From assembly GCA_965649825.1 (NCBI GenBank), contig OZ287706.1, forward strand, positions 62,001 to 126,000: a stretch of DNA of 64,000 bases, given 5' to 3'. The position numbers and the translations under genes are program-made. The stretch is from Penicillus capitatus (Eukaryota; Chlorophyta). The notes under the pieces are model-generated. The model saw only the letters and a program-made list of their open reading frames with translations. It did not search any database and had not been told where the DNA came from. The stretch's first letter is position 1. Each line of letters begins with the position of its first letter. Shown here in pieces: positions 34,924 to 45,435 of this stretch.

Positions 34924-36150
34924 CTAGTAGCCCATTCCACGAATCTCGTGTCCTCCGTCCGCATTCAAGATCTGACCTGTGATGTAAGAAGCCGCATCAG
35001 AAGCCAAGAATGCGACGGCATCTGGCAGAAGAAGAGATGAGAGACTGTAGAGGGGAGTTAAAGGATAGCGTTACTCGCGATCTCATGAGGTTGACCTGGG
35101 CGTCTCATTGGCGTCTCTGAGTTGTACAGTTTTAAAGCTTGAGGATCTTCGATCATCTGCAGGCAGATGCACACATCAGCCAGAAACTGGACAAACGGAC
35201 GGAATGGATTTACGGATTTAGTCATATCCGTATCTATAACTCCAGGAGCCACACAGTTCACGCGGATCTTGTCAGGAGCCCATTCGCATGCCAATGTCTT
35301 TGTTAACATGTTTAGTGCAGATTTGGACATGTTATAATGGCACACTGCAATCTACATCATCAGTAGGAATGACTTGTGCTGTTGAATGCATTCACTTTCG
35401 GCTATGGCTCGGCTTCCCCCTGCCCTAGATCCAATATTGACCACGGCAGCACCATCACTCGCCTTCAACAACGGATACATAGTCTAGGAGCACACAGTGC
35501 ATAGCGAACTACAACGACAAATGGAGAAATCCATAAGCATACCTGGCACATGTCTACCACTGCTTTGACATTCGTGTCCATGACAAAGTCAAAATCCTCT
35601 CTTGTATGTTCCATGAAACCTTTCACCACAGCGACACCAGCATTGTTCACTGGCAAATCAACAGACAATTAAACTAAGAAACTTTGAAGGATGATGTCTT
35701 ATGTCTTACCAAGAACGTTGAGCTTTCCATCGAATGCCTCAGTAACCTACAGTGATACTCTCATTTGCAGAAACAGACCTCGAAACTTGAAGCACCTTCT
35801 CAAATAGCACTTTCAACGATTCGACGTCGGTGATGTCACATGGACATCCCTAGAGCGCAATCGTCTCCTCCGTTAACAGTCGAGAATATCTTTCGCATAC
35901 TTGAACGTCGTATCCTTTGGACTTCAGCTTCGCAAACAGCTCATCGAGTGCTTTCTGCTTGCGAGCGCATGCAAAGACCTGACATCACAACGCCACAGTA
36001 GGAGTATATAGACATAACAAAACGCATCGGAAATCTTCCACGAACTAGACAGCTCACCCGTGCCCCTTTCGAAGCTAGCAGCTCGACGGTCGCCGCTCCG
36101 ATGCCTTTGGATCCTCCCGTCACCAAACAAGTCAAGCCTGTGAACTCCAT
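34924..36150 (-). CDS. Short-chain dehydrogenase, tropinone-reductase-like (copy A)
   Basis: NAD(P)-dependent oxidoreductase of unknown substrate. Exon 1 encodes [18 protein letters not shown] (cofactor motif GxxxGxG) and ends at ARG/V with a GT-AG intron; later exons carry [37 protein letters not shown] (catalytic Ser), [15 protein letters not shown] (catalytic YxxxK), [15 protein letters not shown] and the C-terminus [23 protein letters not shown]. The NNAG, YxxxK and PGxIxT order and the AASYxTGQxxxxDGG end match tropinone-reductase-like SDRs. About seven exons with introns near 50 nt. Nearly identical to the copies at 50131 and 60278. Confidence 0.9.
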
Positions 36151-36240
36151 TTGTGCAAAGACACGAGTACGTTCGCGCTTAGGTACCCACCACCGAAAAC
36201 GCCGGAATTCAAACGATGTATCTCGTGTCTCTGCTAGGCA
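36151..36240 (-). promoter_or_regulatory. Conserved block upstream of SDR copy A
   Basis: Immediately upstream of the start codon lies a block (read on the minus strand: TAAGCGCGAACGTACTCGTG then TCTTTGCACAA before ATG) that recurs upstream of copies C, D and F and, more diverged, upstream of B. Shared promoter or 5' leader carried with the duplications. Confidence 0.5.
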
Positions 36241-36725
36241 TGGGCAAACCTTAAAATAGAACTACCTAATGCAAATTTGCCTCGTACACAAAAACCTTCT
36301 GAGACGAGAGATACCGGAAATTGGCGTATTAGCGTCAATGTTTTACGACAGGAACGGACAAAGGACGCAAACAGCAAATTTACTGACCCGTGCGTATCTC
36401 CAAGACGTAAGTAACGTCGAACTGTGTCTTTTGTGCGTATTCCTGATACAAGCATTTGCATTTGCACACAGAATTCTGCCACCTTTTTACGCAATCTAGC
36501 GGAAATCTACGGTTTGTCTCCTACCGAAGACAAGTTCAATAGATAGCGCAAGCATCGAACATACATGGGAATTCTCATTTAATACTGCAGCAGATGTCAC
36601 CACACAGAGACCTGAAGAACAATCCTCCAAGAAATGGCAATTCAGTCCCGTTCAGAACAACTGGAGAGCTTGATGTAACAAGATGTATAGGAAATTGTCT
36701 ATTTATGCTAAACAGGCAGAACTCG
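36241..36725. repeat. Spacer repeated between SDR pairs
   Basis: About 480 bp between copies A and B. Almost the same sequence recurs at 51448-51900 (after copy C) and 61597-62083 (between F and E). No gene seen; it moves with the SDR block. Confidence 0.6.
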
Positions 36726-37418
36726 TCAGTATCCGAATCCACGGACTGTATGACCCCGTCAACGTACAATCTCTGGCCTGTGACATATGAAGACGCGGAG
36801 GAGGCAAAAAAGCCAACGACACCTGATGAGCACAAGACCACAGATATAAATGCAAGGTACTGTACACGTAATGATACTTGCGATCTCTTCTGGCTGTGCA
36901 GGACGTTGCAACGGTGTTTCTGCGGTATAAGCATTCAGTTCCTTGGGATCGTTCATCATCTGAGAATCCAAGGGCCTCCACACGGTTTGGATGGACAGAA
37001 TGCCTTACTCGCACAGACATGTCTGTATCCACCACTCCAGGAGCCACACAGTTCACACGGATTTTGTCCGAGGCCCATTCGCAACACAATGTCCGCGTCA
37101 ACATGTCTAATGCAGATTTGGATAAGTTATAGTGACACACTATTACGAAGAAGACAGTAAATGTCATTTCTATTGCTGCGCATTTTACTTCCTGCCATGG
37201 CTCGGGTTGATCCTGCAATGGATCCGATGTTGATTACAGAAGAACCTCCACTCGCTTTCAGCAGAGGATATGCCGCCTGTTCACAGCGGAAGTGCTATCA
37301 GTCCAATGACAAAAGGGATGGCATCTTCACACTTGACAAACATCGATCGCCGATTTGAGGTTTGTGTGCATGATGTAATCAAAGTCGTCTCCTGTGTGGT
37401 CAACGAAAGGTTTGGAAA

Positions 37419-37423
37419 CCAGG
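37419..37423. repeat. Target-site duplication, left (CCAGG)
   Basis: Five bases CCAGG directly before the 5' LTR, repeated at 42237-42241; the paralogue at 62780 region has a single copy. Confidence 0.9.
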
Positions 37424-37608
37424 TGTCGAGATGGGATGATGAAGGCAAGTAATGAAGATCATTACTGAACATCGTCCCGTGCGTGCTTAGCACGGTGGTA
37501 ACATCACATCATGCGTATAAGTAAAAAGAGATTCGATTAGATTTGTAACTTCTGCGCACAAACTTTCTTTTAAGAACTTTACTGCGTCTTCTGAAGCAAT
37601 GTGTAACA
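37424..37608 (+). repeat. 5' LTR
   Basis: 185 bp, begins TGTCGAGATGGG and ends GTGTAACA. Contains a short hairpin CGTGC...GCACG. Differs from the 3' LTR by a few substitutions and a 4-base indel in the hairpin loop. Confidence 0.92.
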
Positions 37609-39139
37609 TGGTTTCGGAGCACAAGTTTTTGACAACCGAGCGACATGAAGTTGAGACGGCGATAAACGCGGCGTCTATGGTCGCCGACGGCTATCGGACG
37701 AGGGTCGGAAAACTGATGGAAAAAGTCGAAGGGCTCCCCCCCTTTTCGAGCTTATGCGTCAGGTTACCGAACGAACCGAGCCCCATTTTGCAGACAAAGA
37801 CGCCTTTAATGCGGCGTTTGTGGGGAGAGCAGCAGCTATCTCCAACTGTTTTCCTGCGAACAAAATGGTAGTTAGTGACGACGACAAGTGGCACGTTTTC
37901 AAGAGGACTCTGTTGGGCATGTGTTCGAACGCCGGAACGACTTCTGGGGAGCGTCTCGCAGGAGCGGCTAAGAAAAAATCAAAGACATGGCTTCAATTCG
38001 CGGAAAGGTTTGGCGTGTTAGCGGCTCAGTCGGGATTGGCAAGAGAGATGCAAATCAAGACTCTCTATGGAAAGCTGCCTGGTCACCTAAAGAGAGCGGT
38101 GTCAAGTTTGCCGACGACAACGATGATGAACGAAATGATCTTAATGATCAGAAACGTTACATTTTGGACTGGATCATCGCCTGCAGCTGAGGTGGACAGA
38201 GAAGCGATGGACGTTGACATGGTAGACATGTGCGACGGTATTGGATACGCAGTGCATAAGGTCGACAACTTTGGAAGAGGAGGTTTGACTCTAAGAGAGC
38301 TTTGCGATGCGATGAGAAGTGAGCTCACAAGGAATCCTCGTTTTGCGGGGATCGCTGAAGACATCTTGGGTCAATGGCGACAGAGAGGTCCGCAAGGACA
38401 ATATTCGAACAACCGTGGACCAAGGAGAACCGGGCCAAGAAGACCGGCCGGGAATAGACAATTCCAAGGGAACTGCTACCAGTGCGGTGAGTATGGTCAT
38501 TCTGCCAGTTCATGTAGGCAGCGCTCATACCAAATCCGAGAGGCCCAACCTGTGCACACCCATAATCAATTTGCACCACTCGCATTTTTGGAAGAGGAAG
38601 ATGAGAGGGAAGAAGGAGGGTCGGTATTGTCGCTGAGCGTTAGTCAAGGAAAGAAACCGTCGCCTCGTAAGGAAGAAGGCAAGGGCAAGAATGGAGGACA
38701 GGTCAAGTACATTGACTACCCCCGCGTAGATCAATCGTCCTCGAGTCGTCCACAGAAGGGAAAGGCATCACTAAAAGTGGTGACATACCTTGCCAATCGG
38801 CCAGAAAAGGAAAGCGCCTTGGTTGACACAGGAGCAGAAGTGTCTCTTCTCCCGCTCACGTATTGTCAACGATGGGGGATAAAGGTGAAAAGAGTGGAAA
38901 ATACACACCTTCGTGGTTTCAACAATTCGACTAGCCAAGTGACGGGTGAAGTAGTTTTGCCTATTCGTATTGGGGGGTGGAATCAAGCTATTCCATTTTA
39001 TGTGACCGATGCCACAAATAAGGTCATTCTGGGATACTCTGCTTTGAAAACTTTTGGAATCTCCGTGGATTGCTCTCATGACTGTTTGGTTGGAGGAGAT
39101 GGACACGTGGTCTTCTGCCACTCCGTCTCGTCAAACTAG
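37608..39139 (+). CDS. Retrotransposon Gag and aspartic protease
   Basis: The long open frame is 37754-39139 (461 residues). Its N-terminus probably begins at the ATG at 37608 in another frame; the two frames meet at a run of seven C at 37736-37742. Domains: helical capsid-like region, zinc knuckle CYQCGEYGHSASSC at 38474-38515, a charged linker, and a retropepsin with the active site DTGAEVSLLP (Asp at 38825-38827) and a later VILGYSALK. Ends with TAG at 39137-39139, followed at once by a hairpin. Confidence 0.88.
37609..37620 (+). other. Probable primer-binding site
   Basis: TGGTTTCGGAGC directly follows the 5' LTR. It starts TGG, complementary to a tRNA CCA end, and resembles initiator-Met primer sites at 10 of 12 bases. 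Confidence 0.6.
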
Positions 39140-39142
39140 CTC

Positions 39143-39169
39143 CGCCAGGTCAAGGCGCTTCGCCTGGCG
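39143..39169 (+). promoter_or_regulatory. Hairpin just after gag stop, possible recoding signal
   Basis: CGCCAGG (39143-39149) and CCTGGCG (39163-39169) can pair, three bases after the gag TAG. The pol frame is -1 relative to gag and is open through this point, so the hairpin is well placed to promote frameshifting or readthrough. I see no classical slippery heptamer. Confidence 0.45.
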
Positions 39170-41076
39170 TGACGCTACGGGTTGACAGGAAACTCATATC
39201 TGGGTCGGAACCAAGTATTTCAAAAACATCTTTTGTTCTCAAATTAGGGAAGACGGTTTTTCTCGCTCCTTTTGAAAGCAGTTTAGTAGTGTTACCCGTG
39301 AGTGTGCATGGGGAAGGTTTGACGGGTCTCTTTTCTTGTTGTTTTCTTCGAGAAGTATCGGCCACTCCCATTCTTGGAAAAAACGGTCCGGTGTCGGTTC
39401 GATTGCACAATTTCTCTGATCGTCTTACCACTTTATCGCCGAAACTTAAAGTTGTCCGTGGGAATTTTTCTGGATCTGGAAGGATTTTGAACGACCCCCA
39501 ATTAGTAACACACGTTGGTAACACCCACCCAAACTCATCTGAGCGCCCAGATGATTATTCGGGATCGGAACAACTCTCCCTTTCTGATTGGCAATCTCGT
39601 TTTCCGCTTTTGTTTGCTGATAATATATCCGCTTATGCTACCTCGTCCACGCTCAAGGCTCTCGTGGTCCGAGCTGATGATTTGGTTTGGAAGTCTCCTA
39701 TACCTTTTTCCGATTTCGGCTCTCCGCCCTGTTTTACGGACTGCCCTTTCGATGCGGCACAAGCGGAAATAAGGTCTTTACTTTCTCGTGGAATTATTCA
39801 AGAAGTGCCTCGTTTTGACAGAGGTTATTTTTCTCCTGTGGTTTTTCTACGCAAGCCGGATGGTCGAGTACGACTCGTGGTGAATTTTCAGAAGCTCAAC
39901 AAATATTCTGAAGTGTGGAACTCTTATACGCCGGACACCCGAAATGCGGTCAGAGCGGTGGACCCTTCCTGGCGTATGTTTACTGTCTTGGATCTCCGTG
40001 ACGGGTATTTTCATATACCCGTTGACGCTTCTCTGAGTCGTCTGTTTTGTTTCTCTTGTTTTGGTCGCCGTTACCGCTTTGTGACACTCCCTCAATGTTG
40101 GGCATCGAGCGTCGGTTTTTTCAATGATAGGGTACGCCGCATTTTAGGCCACCTTCCGGCCACGGCTTATTTTGATGATATCATTGTTGGTGGTCACGAT
40201 CGTAAGTCGCACGAACGTAACTTGGAGGCAGTTTTGGCGGCACTTCAGTCGGCAGGAATGCATGTGAACACCAAAAAGGTACAATTCTGCAGACCCACGG
40301 ACAGTTTTTTGGGGTTTTTGCTTTCCGGGGATGCATTTCATCAACGTAACTACATCTCTAAACAACTAAGTCAGTTGCCCCTGGTTCGTTCAAAGAAGGA
40401 TTTGCAACGCATTCTTGGAATTTTTACTGCTTGTCGAGGTACTTGTCCTGGTCTGGGTCTGGCAATAGCGCCCCTTTACTCGTTTTTACAAAATTCGGTC
40501 CGGAAAATTGATTGGCCTTCAGTGCAAAACCAAGTTCGGGCTGTTGCCGCTCACTTGCTGAGGAACTCGTTATCTTTTCTGCGTTGTGTGGCGTCACCTG
40601 TTTTTCACATTGAAGTCGATTGGTCGGGAGCTGGGGCTCGATATCTCCTTTATGCCGGCCATAGATCGGAACGTCGTATTATTGCAACCAATTCTCGTGC
40701 TATACGTGGTTTCCCAGTTAGCTCTTTTTTAGGGGAATTAGATGCGATCGTCTGGTGTTTGCAGGATACGCTCCCACTTACTGTTGGCTGTCCGGTTCAT
40801 GTTTATACGGACTCTTTGAGTGCCCTACAAAGGCTACGAGCTCACGATGTTTGGCACAAATCGCGCACTGACCTCAGAATTGGCAGACGCCTTGGTTGGT
40901 TGTGGGAGAATTTTCCGCTTGATACTCGTTTGTTTTTACATTTCTTACCCTCTTCGGACAACTTTCTAGCCGATTTTCTATCACGATGGCCGACGTTAGC
41001 GCAACGGAAGGAAGTTGACCTGAATGCAATAAGGGGAGGAGATCAATACAATGAACGTTTAAGGAGAATTTCATAA
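39169..41076 (+). CDS. Retrotransposon reverse transcriptase and RNase H
   Basis: 635-residue frame without a need for its own ATG. RT: GIIQEVPRFDRGYFSPVVFL, VRLVVNFQKLNKY, FTVLDLRDGYFHIPV, catalytic YFDD at 40168-40179, and QRILGIFTACRGTC after the thumb. RNase H: FHIEVDWSGAG, LGELDAIVWCL, VYTDSLSAL and DNFLADFLSR give the D-E-D residues. The usual FGLxxAPxxF motif is replaced by QCWASSVGFFNDRV, so the family is divergent. The frame ends TAA at 41074-41076 and then continues open into the integrase in the same frame. Confidence 0.9.
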   Translation: MTLRVDRKLISGSEPSISKTSFVLKLGKTVFLAPFESSLVVLPVSVHGEGLTGLFSCCFLREVSATPILGKNGPVSVRLHNFSDRLTTLSPKLKVVRGNFSGSGRILNDPQLVTHVGNTHPNSSERPDDYSGSEQLSLSDWQSRFPLLFADNISAYATSSTLKALVVRADDLVWKSPIPFSDFGSPPCFTDCPFDAAQAEIRSLLSRGIIQEVPRFDRGYFSPVVFLRKPDGRVRLVVNFQKLNKYSEVWNSYTPDTRNAVRAVDPSWRMFTVLDLRDGYFHIPVDASLSRLFCFSCFGRRYRFVTLPQCWASSVGFFNDRVRRILGHLPATAYFDDIIVGGHDRKSHERNLEAVLAALQSAGMHVNTKKVQFCRPTDSFLGFLLSGDAFHQRNYISKQLSQLPLVRSKKDLQRILGIFTACRGTCPGLGLAIAPLYSFLQNSVRKIDWPSVQNQVRAVAAHLLRNSLSFLRCVASPVFHIEVDWSGAGARYLLYAGHRSERRIIATNSRAIRGFPVSSFLGELDAIVWCLQDTLPLTVGCPVHVYTDSLSALQRLRAHDVWHKSRTDLRIGRRLGWLWENFPLDTRLFLHFLPSSDNFLADFLSRWPTLAQRKEVDLNAIRGGDQYNERLRRIS

Positions 41077-42100
41077 GCACACGAAGGTCATTGGAGAACG
41101 AGAAAAACGATCTTGAACCTGAAGAGGGATGATGGACCTTGTTGGAAAGGCATGGAGAGTGAAGGTCGTAATTTTGTCGAGAATTGTCGGAAATGTCAAA
41201 TGTGGGGGCCTCCGCAACATAGAACAAGTTTGGGGGCGACACCAGTATCCAAAGTCGGGGAGGCTGTCGGAATAGATTTCGCCGGACCCCTACCAAGAGG
41301 GGATTTGGAAGGACCGAGATTCATCGTGCTCATGGTAGATTACCTTTCTCGGTGGATCGAGGCATGGTCCTGTGAGAGCCCTAGCAGTGAAGCGGCCATA
41401 AGGGCGTTGAATAAATGGAAACAAAGAAACGGTAGAATCGAAATGCTTGTTTCTGACAACGCACAGACATGGAATTCCAAGAGCGTAAAAAAATGGTGTG
41501 AAGAGAATGGAGTGAAGCAACGGCTGACGGCAAGCTACATGCCAAAATCAAATGGTATGTGTGAGAGACAGATCGGAGTACTGAAGGGAAGATTAAAAAG
41601 AATGTGTGAGACGCCTGAGGACTGGTCGAAGATTCTATCGATAGCTGTCAGAGTCATAAATAATTCAGTGAACGAGACAACATTACACAGTGCCGCAGAG
41701 CTTAAGATGGGATTGTCAAGAGACAGAAAGAGAGTTTCTCGAAGTGTACAAGAACAATGGATTTCCGAAGCACAAGAAAGGACAAAAAAAACAACAGTGG
41801 CAGTCGAATGAGACACGAAGGAGAAAATATGGAAACCGTAAAATCATCAGGATTGGTGATCATGTGTTAAGGCCAAGATCTAGATCAGATACAGCTACAT
41901 TAACCCCACCATGGGATGAAGAGCCATGTGTAGTGGTAGATGCCATTGGCAATCACATATGGCTGGTGGAGGGACTCCTATTTGGAACCGTTTCAAGAGT
42001 GCATGACGATCAACTAAGACACATCCCGCGTCAGACCACAGCGCAGCTGGAAGCGTGTCGGGATGGGATGATAAAGGCAAGTAATGAAGATCATTACTGA
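41077..42100 (+). CDS. Retrotransposon integrase, frameshifted at A8
   Basis: Begins in the same frame as the reverse transcriptase, after the TAA. HHCC zinc domain AHEGHW ... CRKC; core D,D(35)E with Asp at 41275-41277, Asp at 41455-41457 and Glu at 41563-41565. The frame stops at 41811, but the C-terminal domain (IRIGDHVLRPRSRSD, GTVSRVHDDQLRHIP) continues in another frame from about 41790 to 42100, inside the 3' LTR; the switch lies at eight A at 41784-41791. No chromodomain seen. Confidence 0.85.
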
Positions 42101-42236
42101 ACATCGTCCCGTGCTCAGCACGGTGGTAACATCACATCATGCGTATAAGTAAAAAGAGATTCGATTAGATTTGTAACTTCTGCGCACAAACTTTCTTTTA
42201 AGAACTTTACTGCGTCTTCTGAAGCAACGTTTAACA
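42056..42236 (+). repeat. 3' LTR
   Basis: 181 bp, TGTCGGGATGGG to GTTTAACA, followed by the target duplication CCAGG at 42237-42241. Contains the perfect hairpin CCGTGC-TCA-GCACGG. Confidence 0.92.
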
Positions 42237-42241
42237 CCAGG
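42237..42241. repeat. Target-site duplication, right (CCAGG)
   Basis: Matches 37419-37423. Confidence 0.9.
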
Positions 42242-42757
42242 ACACCAGCATTGTTGACTATCCAGTTGACCCATGGTTAGAAACTGAAACGTCGAAGGTA
42301 GAGGTTCACCTAGAACTTGTAACTGTCCATCAAATACATCCGCAACCTATCAGACCACGCGTTTGCTTAAGCAGATCGTCGGCCTCCAAAACCGAAACAC
42401 TCACTTGCTGCATGAGCTTCTTTAACAGTTCGGCATTAGTGACGTCACAGACACATCCCTAGATGAGACACAGATCGTCTTCCCTGCGGTTGCTTGCATG
42501 AAGAAGTTGACGTGAACATCATATCGTTCAGCCGCCATTCTCGAGAGAAGTTCGTCGAGAGCATCCTGCTTGCGTGCACAGACAAAGACCTAGAGCAACA
42601 TTGAGAGCACTCCAATCACATCTTTAGAGATTTGTCAATTTTGAAAAGGAAGGCGCTCACTCACCCTTGCACCCTTGGCAGCGAAGAACTCCACACAGGC
42701 ACGGCCAATTCCTTTAGATCCTCCCGTCACCAGACAAGTCAATCCTGCCAATTCCAT

Positions 42758-43731
42758 TTTTGTAAAGACACGAGTCCGTTCGCGCTTAAATACCTACGCC
42801 GGCATTCGATCGATGCTTCTCGTGTCTCTGCTATTCGTACAACGACAATCACGACTAAATTACCTAATTCGGATCTGCTTAGTATACGAACAACTTCTGC
42901 GGCAGTGGAGACGTCTCGACGTATTGTAGGACATGACTGAGGCGACTCGCTGTCATGTCACACTTGAACACAGCAGACTCATGCAAGTAAAGGCACGCCA
43001 GAACTCAATCGAGGCAAAGGATCGTGGAATCTTGAGTGATCCGTGAGACACTTCGGAAGTCATTGAACACAACAAGGTCGGCGGAGTTAAGGAACATACC
43101 TCGTAGGAAATGCATACCGAGAAGGCGTGTCGTAAGACATGGCATAATGCAGGAAAGATGACAAGAAGATTCGCGTCAGTGCGCATTACGATTGCAAACA
43201 ACAGGAGTCATGCGCACTTCTAGGCTCAAATCGACAGACCCGTATCTTCCTATTATATCTATTATCGGGCGAAGATGAAGCTTCTCCGCGATATCCAAGG
43301 AAACAAGCAGCATTGACCGATCTATTCCTTCAAGAAATTTTTAAACATTTTTCTGAAGCTGTCCTCCTCATGTAAAAGATATACTGAGATCTCTGTCAGG
43401 TGATGCCGCATCAGCGACTATCTTTATCTGTTTGTGCGTGGACATCATTAGAATTACGGTCGCATGTGAGAAATGGGGGGCACGGAACCGAGGCATCCTG
43501 TTTTACTGAAAGCACTAAAAAGAGGTTCACAGCTTTTTCATTCGAATTCTACCTCAAGGGACTATCCCAGTGAGCAAATTCATTAGTAAGCGCGTTAGCA
43601 ATAGGCAAGAATTTGGCAAATCTCTCACTTACGAGTTATGTAAGGTGGACGGACTGACTGAATGAGATACCCGATGGACAGGCAGGTAATGTGTTGCAAA
43701 AGAATAGAACAGATTCCATGTTTGGCAACTA
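42758..43731. other. Upstream of copy B to LINE start, no gene
   Basis: The first 80 bp carry a diverged form of the SDR upstream block. The rest, about 900 bp, has no convincing coding sequence and no clear repeat partner in the window. The 5' end of the LINE may lie in its last part. Confidence 0.45.
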
Positions 43732-45435
43732 ATGGATAACACTTTGAAATGGTCAATCCACTCTATTGCCAGGTTACTGCAATTGAAGTCTTTTCATTTT
43801 TCGTTTGATGATGTATCGAGATTACAAGTCATTCAACTTATCGAAGAAAAGGATCTTTTGATGGAACGTTCATCACCATCGCGAACGCGCGCAAAGACGA
43901 AGGTCAAGGGCAGAAACAAGCCACCAGACGCCGTACCGGCGGAACCACAACTCCCGCCCGACTTCCCAAGACGCCTGGTTCAGCGCGCAGCCCACGGACC
44001 AGACTTCCGAAGGTTTGCCCGAGACAACGTGGATGTCCTCCCGCTCGTCGACAGGGACACGCTGAATTCCGTCATCTCGGCAGTGCACCAGCCGGACTGG
44101 CAGATCCCGAAAGCAGAACTGCCCTCCCTTGGTATTGAAGGACTGCTGGGAGCTCTCCAACAGTATCTGCGCAGCTATCAAGATGCCGACTCGAAGTGGG
44201 AAGCGGAACAAGATCAGACGTCAGAGGAGGATGAAGAGGACAAAATGAGTGGAATCTCGGCGCATACCGAGAAGAGCCCCCAAGGCTCGACGGCCGCACA
44301 GCTGGAGGTCCATGTCGAGCCCCAGCGCAACCCGGCGGCACGGAAAGGAACCCCGTACTACTCGTTTGGCAGCTGGTCAGGAGAAATACACGCAGGCATG
44401 AAACTGGCGAGGGAAGCGCTCCAAAGCCAGCTTCAAATGCTCAACCTCCTGGCGGAAGGCCATGAACCCTCGGCCGCAGACATCAACAATCTCGCCCAGC
44501 TCGCCGCGGGCGCTCTGGGCATGATCAACGGGTTGGCCAGTGGCTGTGACTTAATGCTCGACCGCTACAAAGAATGCCGAGTCACAGCAGTCCCCAAGGC
44601 AGCCGCCGAAGCGCACCCGGAATCACGCGTCGCTGGGGAGATCCCGCGCAGACGACCCCCTGCACCTCACTCTGGTAAACTGCTCTCATACAAAGACGCC
44701 GCCACCTCCGCTTCAACGTCATCCCCAACACCCCAGACTGATGACAATCGGTCCGAGATGCTCCGCCGTCGTCGCGAAGTCTTCGGAGAGCTTAAAAAGG
44801 CCAACAGAGCAGATGAACGAGCCTTCCGGCTGCTCCAACCATCTAATCGTCTCCCGATGGCACTCGGCCTGGTAGGCAAAGCGTTCCTGGAGGGCATCAA
44901 ATGGAACCCGTCGGAAGCCTCCCCAATTGAAGACATCAGAAAGGATCCGCGTGGAAACTTCTACGTACAAATCAAACGCTCACAGTTCAGACTCGTCACC
45001 AAAAGAGTTCAAGAAAACCGCAATGAGGAACAAAGCATTGATCTGCCATCTCTGGGCCCCACCCTCATCAAGGACCCCCGGAAATGTGAACGAGCTGGCT
45101 TGACACCGGCAGCCCTCACCAGAATACACCAAGACTGGACCCTCGACCACGCCGCGGAGGAAATCTGGGCATCCAACAAGGACAGATGGCAGCTAGGTCC
45201 CCACGCAACCCGCCAAGACCATATCATCCTGGAGCGTCGCCTCGCTCGCAGAGACCCGAACTCAGAAGACCCCTCGGTCCGAATTCCAAGCCAAACAATC
45301 AAGATCTGGCTTTCAAAAGAACTGGCCGCCCAGATCGAACGAGACGGTTGCGCCGTCAGATTCGACTACCAGTTACATGAGGTGCGGCGTTTCGAGGACA
45401 CACCAAGTCGCCAACAGGCGACCCGCTCATTATGA
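43732..45435 (+). CDS. LINE ORF1 protein
   Basis: 567 residues; initiation may be at 43732 or the Met at 43861 (MERSSPSRTRAKTKVKGR), which begins the GC-rich coding style. Basic N-terminus, acidic linker (QDQTSEEDEEDK), a helical central part with LAQLAAGALGMINGLA, and a C-terminal basic region. I see no zinc knuckle. By position it is the nucleic-acid-binding, gag-like ORF1. Ends TGA at 45433-45435. Confidence 0.82.
   Translation: MDNTLKWSIHSIARLLQLKSFHFSFDDVSRLQVIQLIEEKDLLMERSSPSRTRAKTKVKGRNKPPDAVPAEPQLPPDFPRRLVQRAAHGPDFRRFARDNVDVLPLVDRDTLNSVISAVHQPDWQIPKAELPSLGIEGLLGALQQYLRSYQDADSKWEAEQDQTSEEDEEDKMSGISAHTEKSPQGSTAAQLEVHVEPQRNPAARKGTPYYSFGSWSGEIHAGMKLAREALQSQLQMLNLLAEGHEPSAADINNLAQLAAGALGMINGLASGCDLMLDRYKECRVTAVPKAAAEAHPESRVAGEIPRRRPPAPHSGKLLSYKDAATSASTSSPTPQTDDNRSEMLRRRREVFGELKKANRADERAFRLLQPSNRLPMALGLVGKAFLEGIKWNPSEASPIEDIRKDPRGNFYVQIKRSQFRLVTKRVQENRNEEQSIDLPSLGPTLIKDPRKCERAGLTPAALTRIHQDWTLDHAAEEIWASNKDRWQLGPHATRQDHIILERRLARRDPNSEDPSVRIPSQTIKIWLSKELAAQIERDGCAVRFDYQLHEVRRFEDTPSRQQATRSL

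Larger units (their letters stand above)
37424..42236 (+). mobile_element. Ty3-type LTR retrotransposon, full length
   Basis: 4.8-kb element with paired LTRs (185 and 181 bp, about 97% alike) starting TG and ending CA, 5-bp target duplications, a primer-binding-like site after the 5' LTR, and domains in the order gag with zinc knuckle, aspartic protease, reverse transcriptase, RNase H, integrase. Order RT-RH before IN places it in the Ty3/mdg4 group. High LTR identity means recent insertion. The copy has a C7 frameshift in gag, an in-frame TAA between RNase H and integrase, and an A8 frameshift in the integrase tail. Confidence 0.93.
36726..42757 (-). pseudogene. SDR copy B, split by an LTR retrotransposon and frameshifted
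   Basis: A B-type SDR paralogue whose start (ATG at 42755-42757, [18 protein letters not shown]) and first exons lie at 42242-42757 and whose remaining exons lie at 36726-37423. The two parts are separated by the element at 37424-42236, inserted in the exon coding the NNAG motif. The intact paralogue at 62084-63298 aligns straight across the junction. Exons downstream carry CHYNLSKSALDMLTR and [15 protein letters not shown] second lesion: the last exon has one base fewer than the intact copy in a C run at about 36753-36756, which shifts the frame before the terminal DGGHTVRGFGY. Confidence 0.88.
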
